The position numbers were made by a program, and so were the translations under genes. Below, piece after piece: positions 1-8,319 of a stretch of DNA of 31,278 nucleotides. The notes beneath the pieces were generated by a model that was not told the origin of the DNA, ran no database searches, and was given only the letters and a program-made list of their open reading frames with translations. Source of the DNA: Clostridiales bacterium (GTDB lineage: Bacteria > Bacillota_A > Clostridia > Saccharofermentanales > Saccharofermentanaceae); contig JAILHZ010000150.1 in assembly GCA_024695545.1 (NCBI GenBank), positions 1 through 31,278 on the forward strand, given 5' to 3'. How positions within the stretch are numbered: position 1 is the stretch's first letter; every line of letters begins with the position of its first letter.

Positions 1-152
1 GAAAAGTATCCGGAGCTTCCTGTGGATTCCGAAAGTTTCTGCGCGCAGCCGGGGCCACTGTGAAGGATCGGGAGAGCGCGGTCGATCGCCTGAACGGTCT
101 GCATCGCACCCAGTGCGCATTTATATCTTTGCTTATCTAATAACTTCGCCAT
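1..152 (-). CDS. Nitrogenase component 1-like second subunit (NifK-like), N-terminal fragment
   Basis: The first 50 residues of a second component 1 subunit are visible before the window edge. They start MAKLLDKQRYKCALGA and continue to a SGPGC motif. Cys12 and Cys36 are the likely first two P-cluster-type ligands, compared with Cys70 and Cys95 of NifK. The ATG overlaps the stop codon of the upstream nifD-like gene by one base (TAATG) and the ribosome site GGAGG lies inside that gene, so the two subunits are probably translationally coupled in equal amounts. The rest of the protein is outside the window, so its third ligand and full family assignment cannot be checked. It is expected to form an alpha2beta2 complex with the nifD-like product. 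Confidence 0.85.
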   Translation of the reverse strand, partial: MAKLLDKQRYKCALGAMQTVQAIDRALPILHSGPGCAQKLSESTGSSGYF

Positions 153-1618
153 TATTTCGTTTCCTCCAGGAACTTATCAACATTCTGCTGGTACCACCAG
201 TCTGTATATGGAAGCTTGGTGCGCTTTGCCAGGTTTTCTTCGAAGCTTCTGTTATTGATCGCATCGAGGACGGTCTTGGCAAATTCCAGTGTGTGCTTAT
301 AACCGAAGATCATGTACTCATCGGCAACATAGATCGCAGGTGTACCGTTCTTGATCGCCCATACGGTGGAACCCGGGTGACGGGAAAGATACATATCCGG
401 CTGATACTTGTGAAGGATGTTCATGACCTCGAAGTTCTGCTGGTCGGCAACACTTGCTTCAAAGTCGATATCATTATCCAGAAGGTACTTCATGGACGGC
501 GGTACATCGCCGTTTTCATACTTCTTATCGTAATGCCATGCCAGTGCCCAGACGACCTTGATGCCGAGTTCATTGAGGACACGGGAAACTTCGAATGTGT
601 AGCCCGGGCCCATACCGAGAACGGCGGTCTTGCCCTCAAGCTGCTTCTTAATTTCTTCGATCTGCGGCAGATAGATCGCACGCTGCTCTTCGATATACTT
701 TTCGATCGGTTCGGATCTTCCCGTTACTTTACCGATCTCACGCAGCCACGTCTCAAAACCGACGATGCCGCACTGGTTAATGGATCTGACGTAAGGAACG
801 CCGTACTTTTCTTCCAGTGCATTTCCGAGATAGTTACCGAGAGTGCCGCAGATGCAGGTCGTCGCCAGGCTTTCGGAAATGTGGGACAGTTCTTCTACCG
901 TGGAATTGCAGTACAGGAATACCGGATCGAGATCGAAGTTTTTGAACATCTCGATGATCTCCGGACGGGCGCTCTCGAAGAAGTTCTTGAAGTTGATCTT
1001 ATTCGTCTTCACGCCTTCTCTCGGGGGCTGAACGATAGACTGAAGTACCGCGTGGTCGGAAATATCGAAACCGGTCGCCCAGATACGGGACTTAAAGCCT
1101 TCGCAGTGAACGGCCACGATCGGAACTCCCACTTCATCTCTTACCTCATCGACGATGCTGTCGATATCCTCACCGATGATACCTGTTGCGCAGGAAGAAG
1201 ATACAAAGATCGCCTTCGGGGAATATCTCTTATTGACTTCGAGGATGACGTTTCTAAGTGCATTCGTGGATCCGAAGATCGTGTCATTCTCGTTCATGTC
1301 GGTTCCGACATAGATCGTATCACTGGTAACGCCGCGCTTTTTGGACATAACTTTCGCCATGTAGTAAGCACCGGCTGCAGCTACGGAGCATCCTGCCGGG
1401 CCGTGGTGGATGAGTGCCACATCACGGATACCGCAGAGCTGGCCGAGTGCACAGGAGGAAAGACATGTACTGGACTGCGAGAAGCAGCGGGAACAGCCTT
1501 TCAATGTTCCGCATTCACTCTGGGTCGCCAGATCCTTAAGGGTTCCTACATAACCTGTGATGGAACCGATACGGTTTTCTCTGGTGGCGACATTCGAATT
1601 AGAAAGATTAATAGCCAT
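152..1618 (-). CDS. Nitrogenase component 1-like alpha subunit (NifD-like), probably not an N2 nitrogenase
   Basis: This 488-residue protein has the NifD fold signature: HHGPAGC (72-77), SSCATGIIGED (141-151), CEGF (172-175) and EEKYGVPY (269-276). Cys52, Cys77 and Cys143 fit the P-cluster ligands; the 66-residue spacing Cys77-Cys143 equals Cys88-Cys154 of Azotobacter NifD. Cys257 aligns without gaps to cofactor ligand Cys275 when anchored on EEKYG. Using the constant offset of 11, Trp180 replaces Gln191 and Phe184 replaces His195; no Arg sits at the Arg96 position and Tyr340 is near Arg359. A His442 equivalent is not evident; the only nearby His is H442 in GYKHTLEF, which is not collinear. 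A dense N-terminal cysteine set (36, 42, 45, 52, 56, 62) is extra. It lies in cysK-nifB-nifX-nifH-cysK2-nifD-nifK. The likely role is reduction of an organosulfur substrate (inference); the family is certain, the substrate is not. Confidence 0.9.
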   Translation of the reverse strand: MAINLSNSNVATRENRIGSITGYVGTLKDLATQSECGTLKGCSRCFSQSSTCLSSCALGQLCGIRDVALIHHGPAGCSVAAAGAYYMAKVMSKKRGVTSDTIYVGTDMNENDTIFGSTNALRNVILEVNKRYSPKAIFVSSSCATGIIGEDIDSIVDEVRDEVGVPIVAVHCEGFKSRIWATGFDISDHAVLQSIVQPPREGVKTNKINFKNFFESARPEIIEMFKNFDLDPVFLYCNSTVEELSHISESLATTCICGTLGNYLGNALEEKYGVPYVRSINQCGIVGFETWLREIGKVTGRSEPIEKYIEEQRAIYLPQIEEIKKQLEGKTAVLGMGPGYTFEVSRVLNELGIKVVWALAWHYDKKYENGDVPPSMKYLLDNDIDFEASVADQQNFEVMNILHKYQPDMYLSRHPGSTVWAIKNGTPAIYVADEYMIFGYKHTLEFAKTVLDAINNRSFEENLAKRTKLPYTDWWYQQNVDKFLEETK

Positions 1619-1636
1619 GTGTTTATTTTCCTTTTC

Positions 1637-2653
1637 TTAGAAAGCAAGATTTTCTTCCAGTTCCGGACGGATATTCTGAAGATCCTCGGAGAGGTAACGC
1701 TCACCGTTATCCGGCAGAAGCGGAACGATCAGCTTTCCTTTATTCTCTTCTTTCTGCGCAAGCTTAATGGCAACGGCCAGGGAAGCACCTGCAGAAGCAC
1801 CTACGAAGATACCTTCGTACTTGGCAAGAAGATGGATAGCACGCAGTGTCTCGGCATAAGAGATGAAGTTATATTCATCTGCCAGATCTCCGTTAAAGTT
1901 TGTCGGAGCCATCGGTGTCAGGCCGTCGTCATTATGTACCTGATGGATACCGTGGAAACCTCCGTCCTCAGCACCTTCCACCTTCGAATTTTTAACGTCT
2001 TCCGGCTGCGGCTGCGTGATAACTACTTTCACGTTCGGGTTCTTTTCCTTGAGGAACTTACTTACGCCGTGTGTGGATCCGCCTGTGCCGACACCACCGA
2101 CGAAGATATCTACTTTTCCGTCGGTATCTTCCCAGATCTCCGGACCTGTGTGCTTGTAGTGTGCATTGATGTTATCCGGGTTATCCAGCTGACGTGTAGA
2201 GAAAGGATGCTCTACACCCTTTTCCATGTAGTCGATGACATCGGCAAAAGCAGCGATACCCTTTTCAAAAACACCTGCGATCAGTTCTTGCGGAACATCT
2301 GCGATCTCTGCCTGGTAAGCCTGCAGGAGCTTCAGTCTTTCTACGGATACACCGTTCTGAAGACCGATCTTAAACTTATAACCCTTTGCTGCGGCAAAAG
2401 CAGCCATCGCGACACCTGTGTTACCGGATGTAAACTCAACAAGTGTGGTCTTATCCGGGCTGATCTCGCCACGCTTCTCTGCGGCCTCGATGATCTCCAG
2501 AGCCATTCTGTCCTTGTGGGATCCTGCCGGATTGAAGTACTCAAGTTTACCGGCGATTCTGCCCTTCAGGCCGAGCTTTTCTTCGAGTCTTTTGAATTCT
2601 ACGATCGGGGTATGTCCGACCAGTTCTGTGATTGAATTGTAAATCTTTCCCAT
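1637..2653 (-). CDS. Divergent cysteine synthase-like PLP enzyme between nifH and nifD
   Basis: A 338-residue fold-type II PLP enzyme of the cysteine synthase family. Lys47 in NPAGSHKDR is the expected Schiff-base lysine, FTSGNTG (about 114-120) binds the cofactor phosphate region, GVGTGG forms the phosphate loop, and the C-terminus has PLLPDNGERYLSE. It departs from the canonical CysK encoded at 4803-5738: AGSVKDR is AGSHKDR, PTSGNTG is FTSGNTG, GISSGA is GASAGA, and the substrate-facing middle (residues about 200-260, with GFHGIHQVHND) is unlike CysK. It could use O-acetylserine or a related substrate with a thiol or sulfide, perhaps the product of the adjacent reductase; this is inference. 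It starts 44 bases after nifH and ends 18 bases before the nifD-like start, so it is cotranscribed. Confidence 0.88.
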   Translation of the reverse strand: MGKIYNSITELVGHTPIVEFKRLEEKLGLKGRIAGKLEYFNPAGSHKDRMALEIIEAAEKRGEISPDKTTLVEFTSGNTGVAMAAFAAAKGYKFKIGLQNGVSVERLKLLQAYQAEIADVPQELIAGVFEKGIAAFADVIDYMEKGVEHPFSTRQLDNPDNINAHYKHTGPEIWEDTDGKVDIFVGGVGTGGSTHGVSKFLKEKNPNVKVVITQPQPEDVKNSKVEGAEDGGFHGIHQVHNDDGLTPMAPTNFNGDLADEYNFISYAETLRAIHLLAKYEGIFVGASAGASLAVAIKLAQKEENKGKLIVPLLPDNGERYLSEDLQNIRPELEENLAF

Positions 2654-2697
2654 TTTAGTTTCTCCTATATTTCCCGATCGGGTATTGATTTTCCTGA

Positions 2698-3552
<855 letters not shown>

Positions 3553-3563
3553 TTATCCTTCTT

Positions 3564-3920
3564 TCAATTAAATAGTTCGTTAACTTGTTCGTATTTCACG
3601 AGTTTATCGATCGAGTCCGTGATGACTCCCGGGATCTCATAACAGGTGATCCCTTTGCTTTCCAGAACTCTCCTCGCACCATCCCCGACTTTACTCGCCA
3701 GAAGATGTGTGCAGTCGGAAAGACTGTTTACGTTTTCAAGAAGTCTTTCTTCATCGTGTTCTCCTCTGTCGCATACCGGAGGAAGATGACGGATATCCGA
3801 AAGTTCAAATGAATCTTCATTCATTTCATAGATATAGAAAGCACGCGCTCTTCCGAAATGGTTATTCACTACGATCCCGTCCGAGCTGGCCACCGCGATC
3901 CGGTAGTTTTTATCAGCCAT
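3564..3920 (-). CDS. NifX/NafY-type iron-cluster carrier domain protein
   Basis: A 118-residue protein made of a single dinitrogenase iron-molybdenum cofactor (NifX/NafY/NifB C-terminal) domain. It has the family pattern RIAVASSDG...NNHFGRARAFYIYE (7-32), with His21 in the HFGRA motif, then a Rossmann-like alpha/beta half ending in ITDSIDKLVKYEQ. In many NifB proteins this domain is fused to the C-terminus of the radical SAM part; here it is separate and overlaps the nifB stop by 8 bases, so it probably carries or stores NifB-co or a related Fe-S cluster (known for the family). Cys50, Cys70 and Cys93 are also present; their role is unknown. Confidence 0.88.
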   Translation of the reverse strand: MADKNYRIAVASSDGIVVNNHFGRARAFYIYEMNEDSFELSDIRHLPPVCDRGEHDEERLLENVNSLSDCTHLLASKVGDGARRVLESKGITCYEIPGVITDSIDKLVKYEQVNELFN

Positions 3921-4791
3921 GTGAGAATGTCTCCTTTACGCCGAGTCTTCTCTGATAGATCTGATCGCCGAACTCCGACTTTCCCGGGACACCCACCGCA
4001 TCTGCTCTACAGTGCTGGCAGTGACGGAAGACATCGATATACTTTTCGGCTTTTCTTCTTGCTTCATCGATCTGCGGGCAGGTCGGTGCTTTTACATCCT
4101 TCAGTTCATGCTGCGGGATCAAAGGAATGATATTGTAGATCTTCGCGCCGGCTTCTTTTACCGTCTTTGCGATCTGCTCGATATGGTCTCCGTTGATCTC
4201 CGGGACAAGCACCGTATTGACTTTGACCGTGATCCCTGCTGCGGCTACTTTTCGGATTCCCGCCAGCTGGTTTTCGATCAGGATCTTCGCTCCTTCGACG
4301 CCTTCGATTCTCCTTCCGTGATAGATGATGTAAGCATTAAGCTTATTTTCTATTTCCGGATCGACCGCATTTACGGTGACTGTCAGAGAATCGATCCCGA
4401 TATCGATCACGTCCTGTGCTCTTTCACTAAGAAGCAGTCCGTTCGTGCTCATGCACTTGATGAGGTTAGGGAACTTTTCTTTTATGATCTTGAAAGTTTC
4501 CAGCGCGTTATCGGTCGCCAGGGTATCTCCCGGACCTGCGATCCCGGCCACTTTGATGTCGGGGCAGATCTCCAGTGCTTTCTTCAGGATCTCTTCACAT
4601 TCTGCAGGTTTTAACACCTTCGATGTCACTCCCGGCCGTTCTTCGACGTCGTTGATGGCGCGGTCACAGAAGCGGCATGCGATATTGCATCCCGGACTGA
4701 CAGGAAGATGGATCCTTCCTGCATTATTCTTATGGCCGCCGAAGCATGGATGGGAGTTCTGCAGATCCTCGTATGTGTTTCTCATCTGCAC
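3913..4791 (-). CDS. nifB: Radical SAM nitrogenase cofactor maturase NifB
   Basis: A 292-residue NifB core without the C-terminal NifX domain. The radical SAM cluster motif CNIACRFC uses Cys35, Cys39 and Cys42. The upstream HPC motif (Cys16), AGPGD (85-89), KCMSTNG (112-118) and the C-terminal HCQHCRADAVG motif (Cys258, Cys261) are the other NifB signatures and bind the clusters fused into NifB-co. NifB makes the carbide-centred 8Fe-9S-C precursor, which implies that the component 1 encoded downstream carries a complex cofactor rather than only simple [4Fe-4S] clusters, unlike BchNB-type enzymes. It starts 11 bases after cysK and overlaps nifX. No nifE or nifN is seen, so NifB-co might be inserted directly or matured on the enzyme (inference). 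Confidence 0.93.
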   Translation of the reverse strand: MQMRNTYEDLQNSHPCFGGHKNNAGRIHLPVSPGCNIACRFCDRAINDVEERPGVTSKVLKPAECEEILKKALEICPDIKVAGIAGPGDTLATDNALETFKIIKEKFPNLIKCMSTNGLLLSERAQDVIDIGIDSLTVTVNAVDPEIENKLNAYIIYHGRRIEGVEGAKILIENQLAGIRKVAAAGITVKVNTVLVPEINGDHIEQIAKTVKEAGAKIYNIIPLIPQHELKDVKAPTCPQIDEARRKAEKYIDVFRHCQHCRADAVGVPGKSEFGDQIYQRRLGVKETFSHG

Positions 4792-4802
4792 TCCTAGGCT
4801 GT

Positions 4803-5738
4803 TCAGTCTTTGAACAGCGGAGTGGAGAGGTAACGGTCACCGGAGTCAGGCAGAAGTGCAACGATCACTTTACCCTTATTTTCCGGTCTCTTGGCGAGGA
4901 TCTCAGCTGCCTTCAGAGCAGCACCCGAAGAAATACCTACCAGAATACCTTCTGATGTGGCGAATGCTTTTCCTTCTGCAAAAGCATCTTCATTCTCGAT
5001 TGCGATGACCTCATCATACACCTTCGTATTCAGGACTTCCGGTACGAAACCTGCGCCGATACCCTGGATCTTATGTGCACCCGGCTTACCTGTGGAGAGC
5101 ACTGCGCTTGTGGCCGGCTCTACCGCAACGACCTTGACTTTCGGGTTCTGGGACTTCAGGTACTCACCGACACCTGTGATGGTTCCGCCTGTACCTACGC
5201 CTGCTACGAAAATATCTACTTTTCCGTCGGTCTGCTTCCAGATCTCCGGACCTGTTGTTTCCTTATGTACCTTCGGGTTAGCCGGGTTAACGAACTGGCC
5301 GAGGATGATCGATCCTTCGATCTCCTTGTTCAGTTCTTCCGCCTTGGCGATGGCACCCTTCATGCCCTTGGCGCCCTCTGTCAGAACGAGTTCTGCGCCG
5401 TACGCCTTAAGAAGATTTCTTCTCTCGACACTCATCGTATCCGGGAGTGTCAGAATTGCTTTATATCCCTTTGCTGTAGCTACTGCAGCAAGGCCGATAC
5501 CTGTGTTACCGGATGTAGGCTCGATGATCGTGGCTCCGGGCTTCAGAAGACCCTTATTCTCTGCGTCCTCGATCATTGCCAGAGCGATTCTGTCTTTTAC
5601 AGATCCGGCCGGATTCAGGTACTCAAGTTTTGCCAGGACAGTTGCCTGTGTGATTTCTCTTTTTTTCGAATACGCATTCAGCTGAAGAAGCGGCGTATTT
5701 CCGATCAGTTCCAGTGCACTTTGCTTAATCTCACTCAT
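4803..5738 (-). CDS. cysK: Cysteine synthase (O-acetylserine sulfhydrylase)
   Basis: A 311-residue canonical CysK. It makes cysteine from O-acetylserine and sulfide with PLP. Lys48 in NPAGSVKDR is the PLP lysine, PTSGNTG binds the substrate carboxylate, [10 protein letters not shown] is the phosphate loop, and GISSGA and [12 protein letters not shown] are conserved. Length is normal. It is the first structural gene of the cysK-nif operon and starts with a strong AGGAGG. The 180 bases upstream hold a Cys/Met-rich leader peptide and a terminator, so its expression is probably attenuated when sulfur amino acids are plentiful. The acetylserine it needs is provided by the two serine acetyltransferases in this window. 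Confidence 0.95.
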   Translation of the reverse strand: MSEIKQSALELIGNTPLLQLNAYSKKREITQATVLAKLEYLNPAGSVKDRIALAMIEDAENKGLLKPGATIIEPTSGNTGIGLAAVATAKGYKAILTLPDTMSVERRNLLKAYGAELVLTEGAKGMKGAIAKAEELNKEIEGSIILGQFVNPANPKVHKETTGPEIWKQTDGKVDIFVAGVGTGGTITGVGEYLKSQNPKVKVVAVEPATSAVLSTGKPGAHKIQGIGAGFVPEVLNTKVYDEVIAIENEDAFAEGKAFATSEGILVGISSGAALKAAEILAKRPENKGKVIVALLPDSGDRYLSTPLFKD

Positions 5739-5759
5739 TTTAAATTTCCTCCTAAAGAT

Positions 5760-5794
5760 AAAAAAATCAGCTGCTACCCTTTTGGTAACAACCG
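5760..5794 (-). terminator. Intrinsic terminator in the cysK-nif leader (attenuator)
   Basis: On the minus strand an 11-bp stem pairs CGGTTGTTACC with GGTAGCAGCTG (three G-U pairs) around the loop AAAAG and is followed by a run of seven T. It lies between the leader peptide and the cysK ribosome site, so it can stop transcription before the operon. Its 5' arm and loop are also part of the alternative antiterminator helix, which makes this a conditional rather than a simple terminator. Confidence 0.82.
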
Positions 5795-5824
5795 CATTCT
5801 AAAACCGTTGTTTTCTACAAAAGG
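5778..5824 (-). promoter_or_regulatory. Antiterminator helix competing with the cysK leader terminator
   Basis: CCTTTTG (5818-5824) can pair with CAAAAGG (5778-5784), and AACAAC (5807-5812) with GTTGTT (5787-5792), separated by a small internal loop. This structure captures the 5' arm and loop of the terminator. The upstream strand begins 10 bases after the leader peptide stop codon, where a terminating ribosome would cover it. A ribosome stalled earlier on Cys or Met codons would leave it free. The pairing was found by eye and no folding energy was calculated. Confidence 0.68.
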
Positions 5825-5833
5825 TGTCCCGGG

Positions 5834-5914
5834 CTATTTCCCGTTGAAACATGTCGAACACATACAACACATGCAACACATCTGCGTGAGTTTTCGATCC
5901 ATCATATTCTTCAT
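5834..5914 (-). CDS. Cysteine/methionine-rich leader peptide of the cysK-nif operon
   Basis: A 26-codon open reading frame too short for ordinary gene calling. It has a strong ribosome site AAGGAGG nine to ten bases before its ATG. It encodes six Cys and six Met among 26 residues, with the core MCCMCCMCSTC at residues 12-22, and stops at TAG. Such clustering is very unlikely by chance and is typical of leader peptides that measure charged tRNA levels by ribosome stalling (known principle from the trp, his and similar attenuators; cysteine-rich leaders are also known for sulfur genes in other phyla). The competing hairpins immediately downstream fit this role. Low Cys-tRNA or Met-tRNA would stall the ribosome and let cysK-nif transcription continue. 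The peptide itself probably has no other job, although metal or thiol binding by its Cys pairs cannot be excluded. Confidence 0.82.
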   Translation of the reverse strand: MKNMMDRKLTQMCCMCCMCSTCFNGK

Positions 5915-5964
5915 GTTTACTGACCTCCTTCGTGTCGGTTTTTTGCTGTTTTTCTTGAGCTGAG

Positions 5965-5994
5965 ATAATAGTAACACTACCCGGGAGCTTTGAA
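5965..5994 (-). promoter_or_regulatory. Putative promoter of the cysK-nif operon
   Basis: On the minus strand TATTAT (-10, 5965-5970) and TTCAAA (-35, 5989-5994) are separated by 18 bases, about 50 bases before the leader peptide start codon. The -35 is weak, as expected for an activator-dependent promoter, and a LysR-like operator is centred at about -57. Confidence 0.6.
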
Positions 5995-6007
5995 AAATCG
6001 CTATTAA

Positions 6008-6023
6008 TTATCGTCTGTGATAA
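6008..6023 (-). promoter_or_regulatory. LysR-type operator candidate A, TTATC-N6-GATAA
   Basis: The inverted repeat TTATCACAGACGATAA (minus strand) is centred about 57 bases upstream of the inferred start site. The same layout occurs at 11304-11319 and, with two arm mismatches but an identical ACAGAC core, at 15715-15730. LysR-type activators usually bind such an interrupted dyad near -50 to -65. Confidence 0.65.
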
Positions 6024-6030
6024 GTTTGAG

Positions 6031-6690
6031 TTATAACCCCGCCGCCGGTTTTTGAATATCAAAAACTTGTCCTGCATATTCTTTCACGTGATCATCGTGT
6101 GTCGCGACCAGCACGGCGTGCCCGGAACACACGTATTCCGAGAGATATTCGAGGATGATCCTTCCCGTTCCGCTGTCAAGTCCGGTGGTCGGTTCATCCG
6201 CGATCAGAAGGACAGGCTCCGTAAGCAGCGCCCTGGCGATGGCTGCGCGCTTTAGTTCACCGCCCGACAGTTCATGGGGAAATCTGTCGGCAAGATCACC
6301 GATCCCGAGCTTTTCGAGATGCCGCTTCGCCTTCTCTTCGTATTCTATTCTCTCTTCGGACGAACCAGCCAGAAACGGCTCCACGATATTTTCGAGGATC
6401 GTATAGTTTTTAAGAAAGAAATTACTCTGCGGCACATATCCGATCCTTCTTTTATGGATATCGGACAGTTCCTCGTCCGAAAGTTTATACAGATCCTTCC
6501 CCTCGAAAAGCACTTGTCCCTCGTCCGGGTCGAGTATGCCCGCTAAGACTGCAAGGAGAGTGCTTTTGCCGGAGCCGGATTCGCCCATCACAGCGATGAA
6601 CTCTCCTTCATCGATAGAGATCTCCAGGGAATCCAGGATCTTTCTTCTTCCTGATTTGTAACTCTTACTTATACCTTCTGCGATTAGCAT
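6031..6690 (-). CDS. ABC transporter ATPase, LolD/MacB type
   Basis: A 219-residue ATP-binding subunit with Walker A GESGSGKST (36-44), Q-loop YVPQSNFFL, signature LSGGE, Walker B VLLIADEP and the switch His in ATHDD. The family powers FtsX-type permeases that move lipoproteins, peptides or drugs, or transmit mechanical signals, and not importers with binding proteins. It lies 4 bases after the FtsX-type permease gene and is the last gene of the six-gene transport operon. Its stop codon is only a few bases before operator A of the next operon. The substrate is unknown. Confidence 0.9.
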   Translation of the reverse strand: MLIAEGISKSYKSGRRKILDSLEISIDEGEFIAVMGESGSGKSTLLAVLAGILDPDEGQVLFEGKDLYKLSDEELSDIHKRRIGYVPQSNFFLKNYTILENIVEPFLAGSSEERIEYEEKAKRHLEKLGIGDLADRFPHELSGGELKRAAIARALLTEPVLLIADEPTTGLDSGTGRIILEYLSEYVCSGHAVLVATHDDHVKEYAGQVFDIQKPAAGL

Positions 6691-6694
6691 CTTC

Positions 6695-7897
6695 TCACTC
6701 CTCCTTCCGAAGTGCCAGATACGGCTCGATATTTGTTGTATGGATGATAAAAAATACCGATGACAGGAACACGATCAGGATCACCAGGCCGACGATCAGA
6801 AAGATCTGAAGAAGAACGGATGTGATCCCGGGCCCAAGATACGGCATATCCAGGGACTTTCCGATATATCTTCCGAACGGGATCACGATCAGGGCGCCAA
6901 GCAGGCTTCCGCCCAGTGCTCCCGCCAGACTGATCAGTCCCATCTCGGAAAGAAGTTTTCTGACCAGATCTTTTTTCCTGTGACCGAGCACGCGGAGAAG
7001 TGCGATCTCCGGTTTTCTTCCCTTCATGATGATGCTGTTGATGATCAGAAGGATCGCGACCAGAAGGATCCCGAGAGACAGCGAGATCACGTTCACCACA
7101 CCGGTGATTTTCCCAAGACTTCCGGACAAAGACTCATGAAGCTTCTTCGGATAGACGACATCGAAGATATCGCCGATCGTCTTATGCGCGGAGTCGATGA
7201 CCTGCTCGGTCGTATGAGATCCATCCACATTGATGAAGATCGAAGAAAGAATATCTCCCTTCTTCTGTTCCTCGGTTAAGAAAGATCCTTTCTCTTCGGC
7301 ATTTCTGAGGAGTTCCGCTTTTGCATCGGTAGAGAAATACACCGAGCTGTCGAGCGCGGTTCCGGTCCTTGCCATCTGCGATGCGATCGGATATTCCTGC
7401 CCGAAGAGCTTGATCTTTCCGTCTTCACTGACGATGTCACTTCCGACGATGACCGCATCGCCGGAAAGCTTCTGCTTATACTCCGTCTCGATCCACGGCC
7501 CCACGACAAAGTCACTTTCCGGATCGAAGAACACGATCTGGACTTCACTGCTGCAGCAGTCTGCGGAAAGAGACTTCAGGAAGCACTGCGAAGTGGAATC
7601 TGAGATCCCGTCGATCGACTGCACTTTCTCATAGACCGCACCGTCGAAATAGAAGTTACTCCGGCTTCCCTCCAGAAGCATATTCTCCGCTTTTTCACGT
7701 TCGCCTTTCGGGACCAGCATGATGTCAGCGCCGAGGCGCTTCCTCATGTTGCCCATTCCTTTTTTCAGGCTCACACTGATCACGGTAACGGAAAAGAGCA
7801 TGACCGAAAGAATGACGACAGTTGCCAAAAGGCACGCGTTAAGAAACGCGTGTCTTTGGATGTCTTTTATCGTGTTCTTCGTTTTTTTGAATCTCAT
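6695..7897 (-). CDS. FtsX/MacB-type ABC transporter permease
   Basis: A 400-residue membrane protein with the FtsX family layout: one N-terminal membrane segment (about 20-42), a long extracytoplasmic domain (about 45-265), then three C-terminal membrane segments (about 270-295, 318-345 and 360-388) and a cytoplasmic loop containing PEIALLRVLGHRKKDLVRKLLSE-like sequence that contacts the ATPase. The start overlaps the stop of the upstream DUF4418-like gene by 4 bases (ATGA), so the two are translationally coupled. The family normally exports or drives extracytoplasmic reactions by mechanotransmission. Its link to an import system and a nitrogenase-like reductase is unusual; the cargo cannot be inferred. 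Confidence 0.88.
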   Translation of the reverse strand: MRFKKTKNTIKDIQRHAFLNACLLATVVILSVMLFSVTVISVSLKKGMGNMRKRLGADIMLVPKGEREKAENMLLEGSRSNFYFDGAVYEKVQSIDGISDSTSQCFLKSLSADCCSSEVQIVFFDPESDFVVGPWIETEYKQKLSGDAVIVGSDIVSEDGKIKLFGQEYPIASQMARTGTALDSSVYFSTDAKAELLRNAEEKGSFLTEEQKKGDILSSIFINVDGSHTTEQVIDSAHKTIGDIFDVVYPKKLHESLSGSLGKITGVVNVISLSLGILLVAILLIINSIIMKGRKPEIALLRVLGHRKKDLVRKLLSEMGLISLAGALGGSLLGALIVIPFGRYIGKSLDMPYLGPGITSVLLQIFLIVGLVILIVFLSSVFFIIHTTNIEPYLALRKEE

Positions 7898-8292
7898 TTC
7901 TCACTCTCGCTTTTTATCAGGAAGACGATATTGACAGCTGCGGTGAGCGCCAGAAGAACACTGAGCACGATCAGGGCCGGATATGTTTTCACACGGCAGG
8001 CCATGTCACTCATTTTGCAAAGGCCGGTGAGCTTCGCCGGGAAGGCCAGTACCAGACCGGCATTCAGAAACTGTGCGATCGAGATGCCGAGACGGATATC
8101 TTTATTCTTCAGGAAGAAATAGATCACACCAAGCGCTGCGATCACAAGACCTGCGCCGATCTCTGCTTTTTTCGTAAAGAAGCAGGCCATCTTCATCTCG
8201 CTTTCACACACCGGGAAAAGCACTGTCGGTGCGAGTATTACGAGAAGTCCTAAAAGGATGAAAGCGGCTGCAAAAATAATTCTGTTTTTCAT
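7894..8292 (-). CDS. Small four-helix membrane protein with paired cysteines (DUF4418-like)
   Basis: A 132-residue hydrophobic protein with four predicted membrane segments (about 5-25, 43-60, 68-86 and 104-126). Two similar halves carry paired cysteines: Cys29 and Cys37 (PVC...MAC), and Cys92 and Cys99 (GLC...MAC), each pair after a membrane helix and probably on the same outer face. I recognise the general pattern as DUF4418, a family often encoded beside FtsX-type ABC genes, but its function is not known. It is coupled to the FtsX-type permease by a 4-base overlap and begins 27 bases after the NitT/TauT-type ATPase, which links the two transporters in one transcript. The cysteines could form disulfides or bind a metal (inference). 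Confidence 0.72.
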   Translation of the reverse strand: MKNRIIFAAAFILLGLLVILAPTVLFPVCESEMKMACFFTKKAEIGAGLVIAALGVIYFFLKNKDIRLGISIAQFLNAGLVLAFPAKLTGLCKMSDMACRVKTYPALIVLSVLLALTAAVNIVFLIKSESEK

Positions 8293-8319
8293 ATGTGTTT
8301 TCTTCTTTCTTTTTAGTTT

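Noticed and set aside
113..2635. An 840-codon plus-strand open frame opposite the nifD-like and cysK2 genes
   Set aside because: It is the antisense shadow of two clear conserved genes, has no ribosome site and no recognisable domain.
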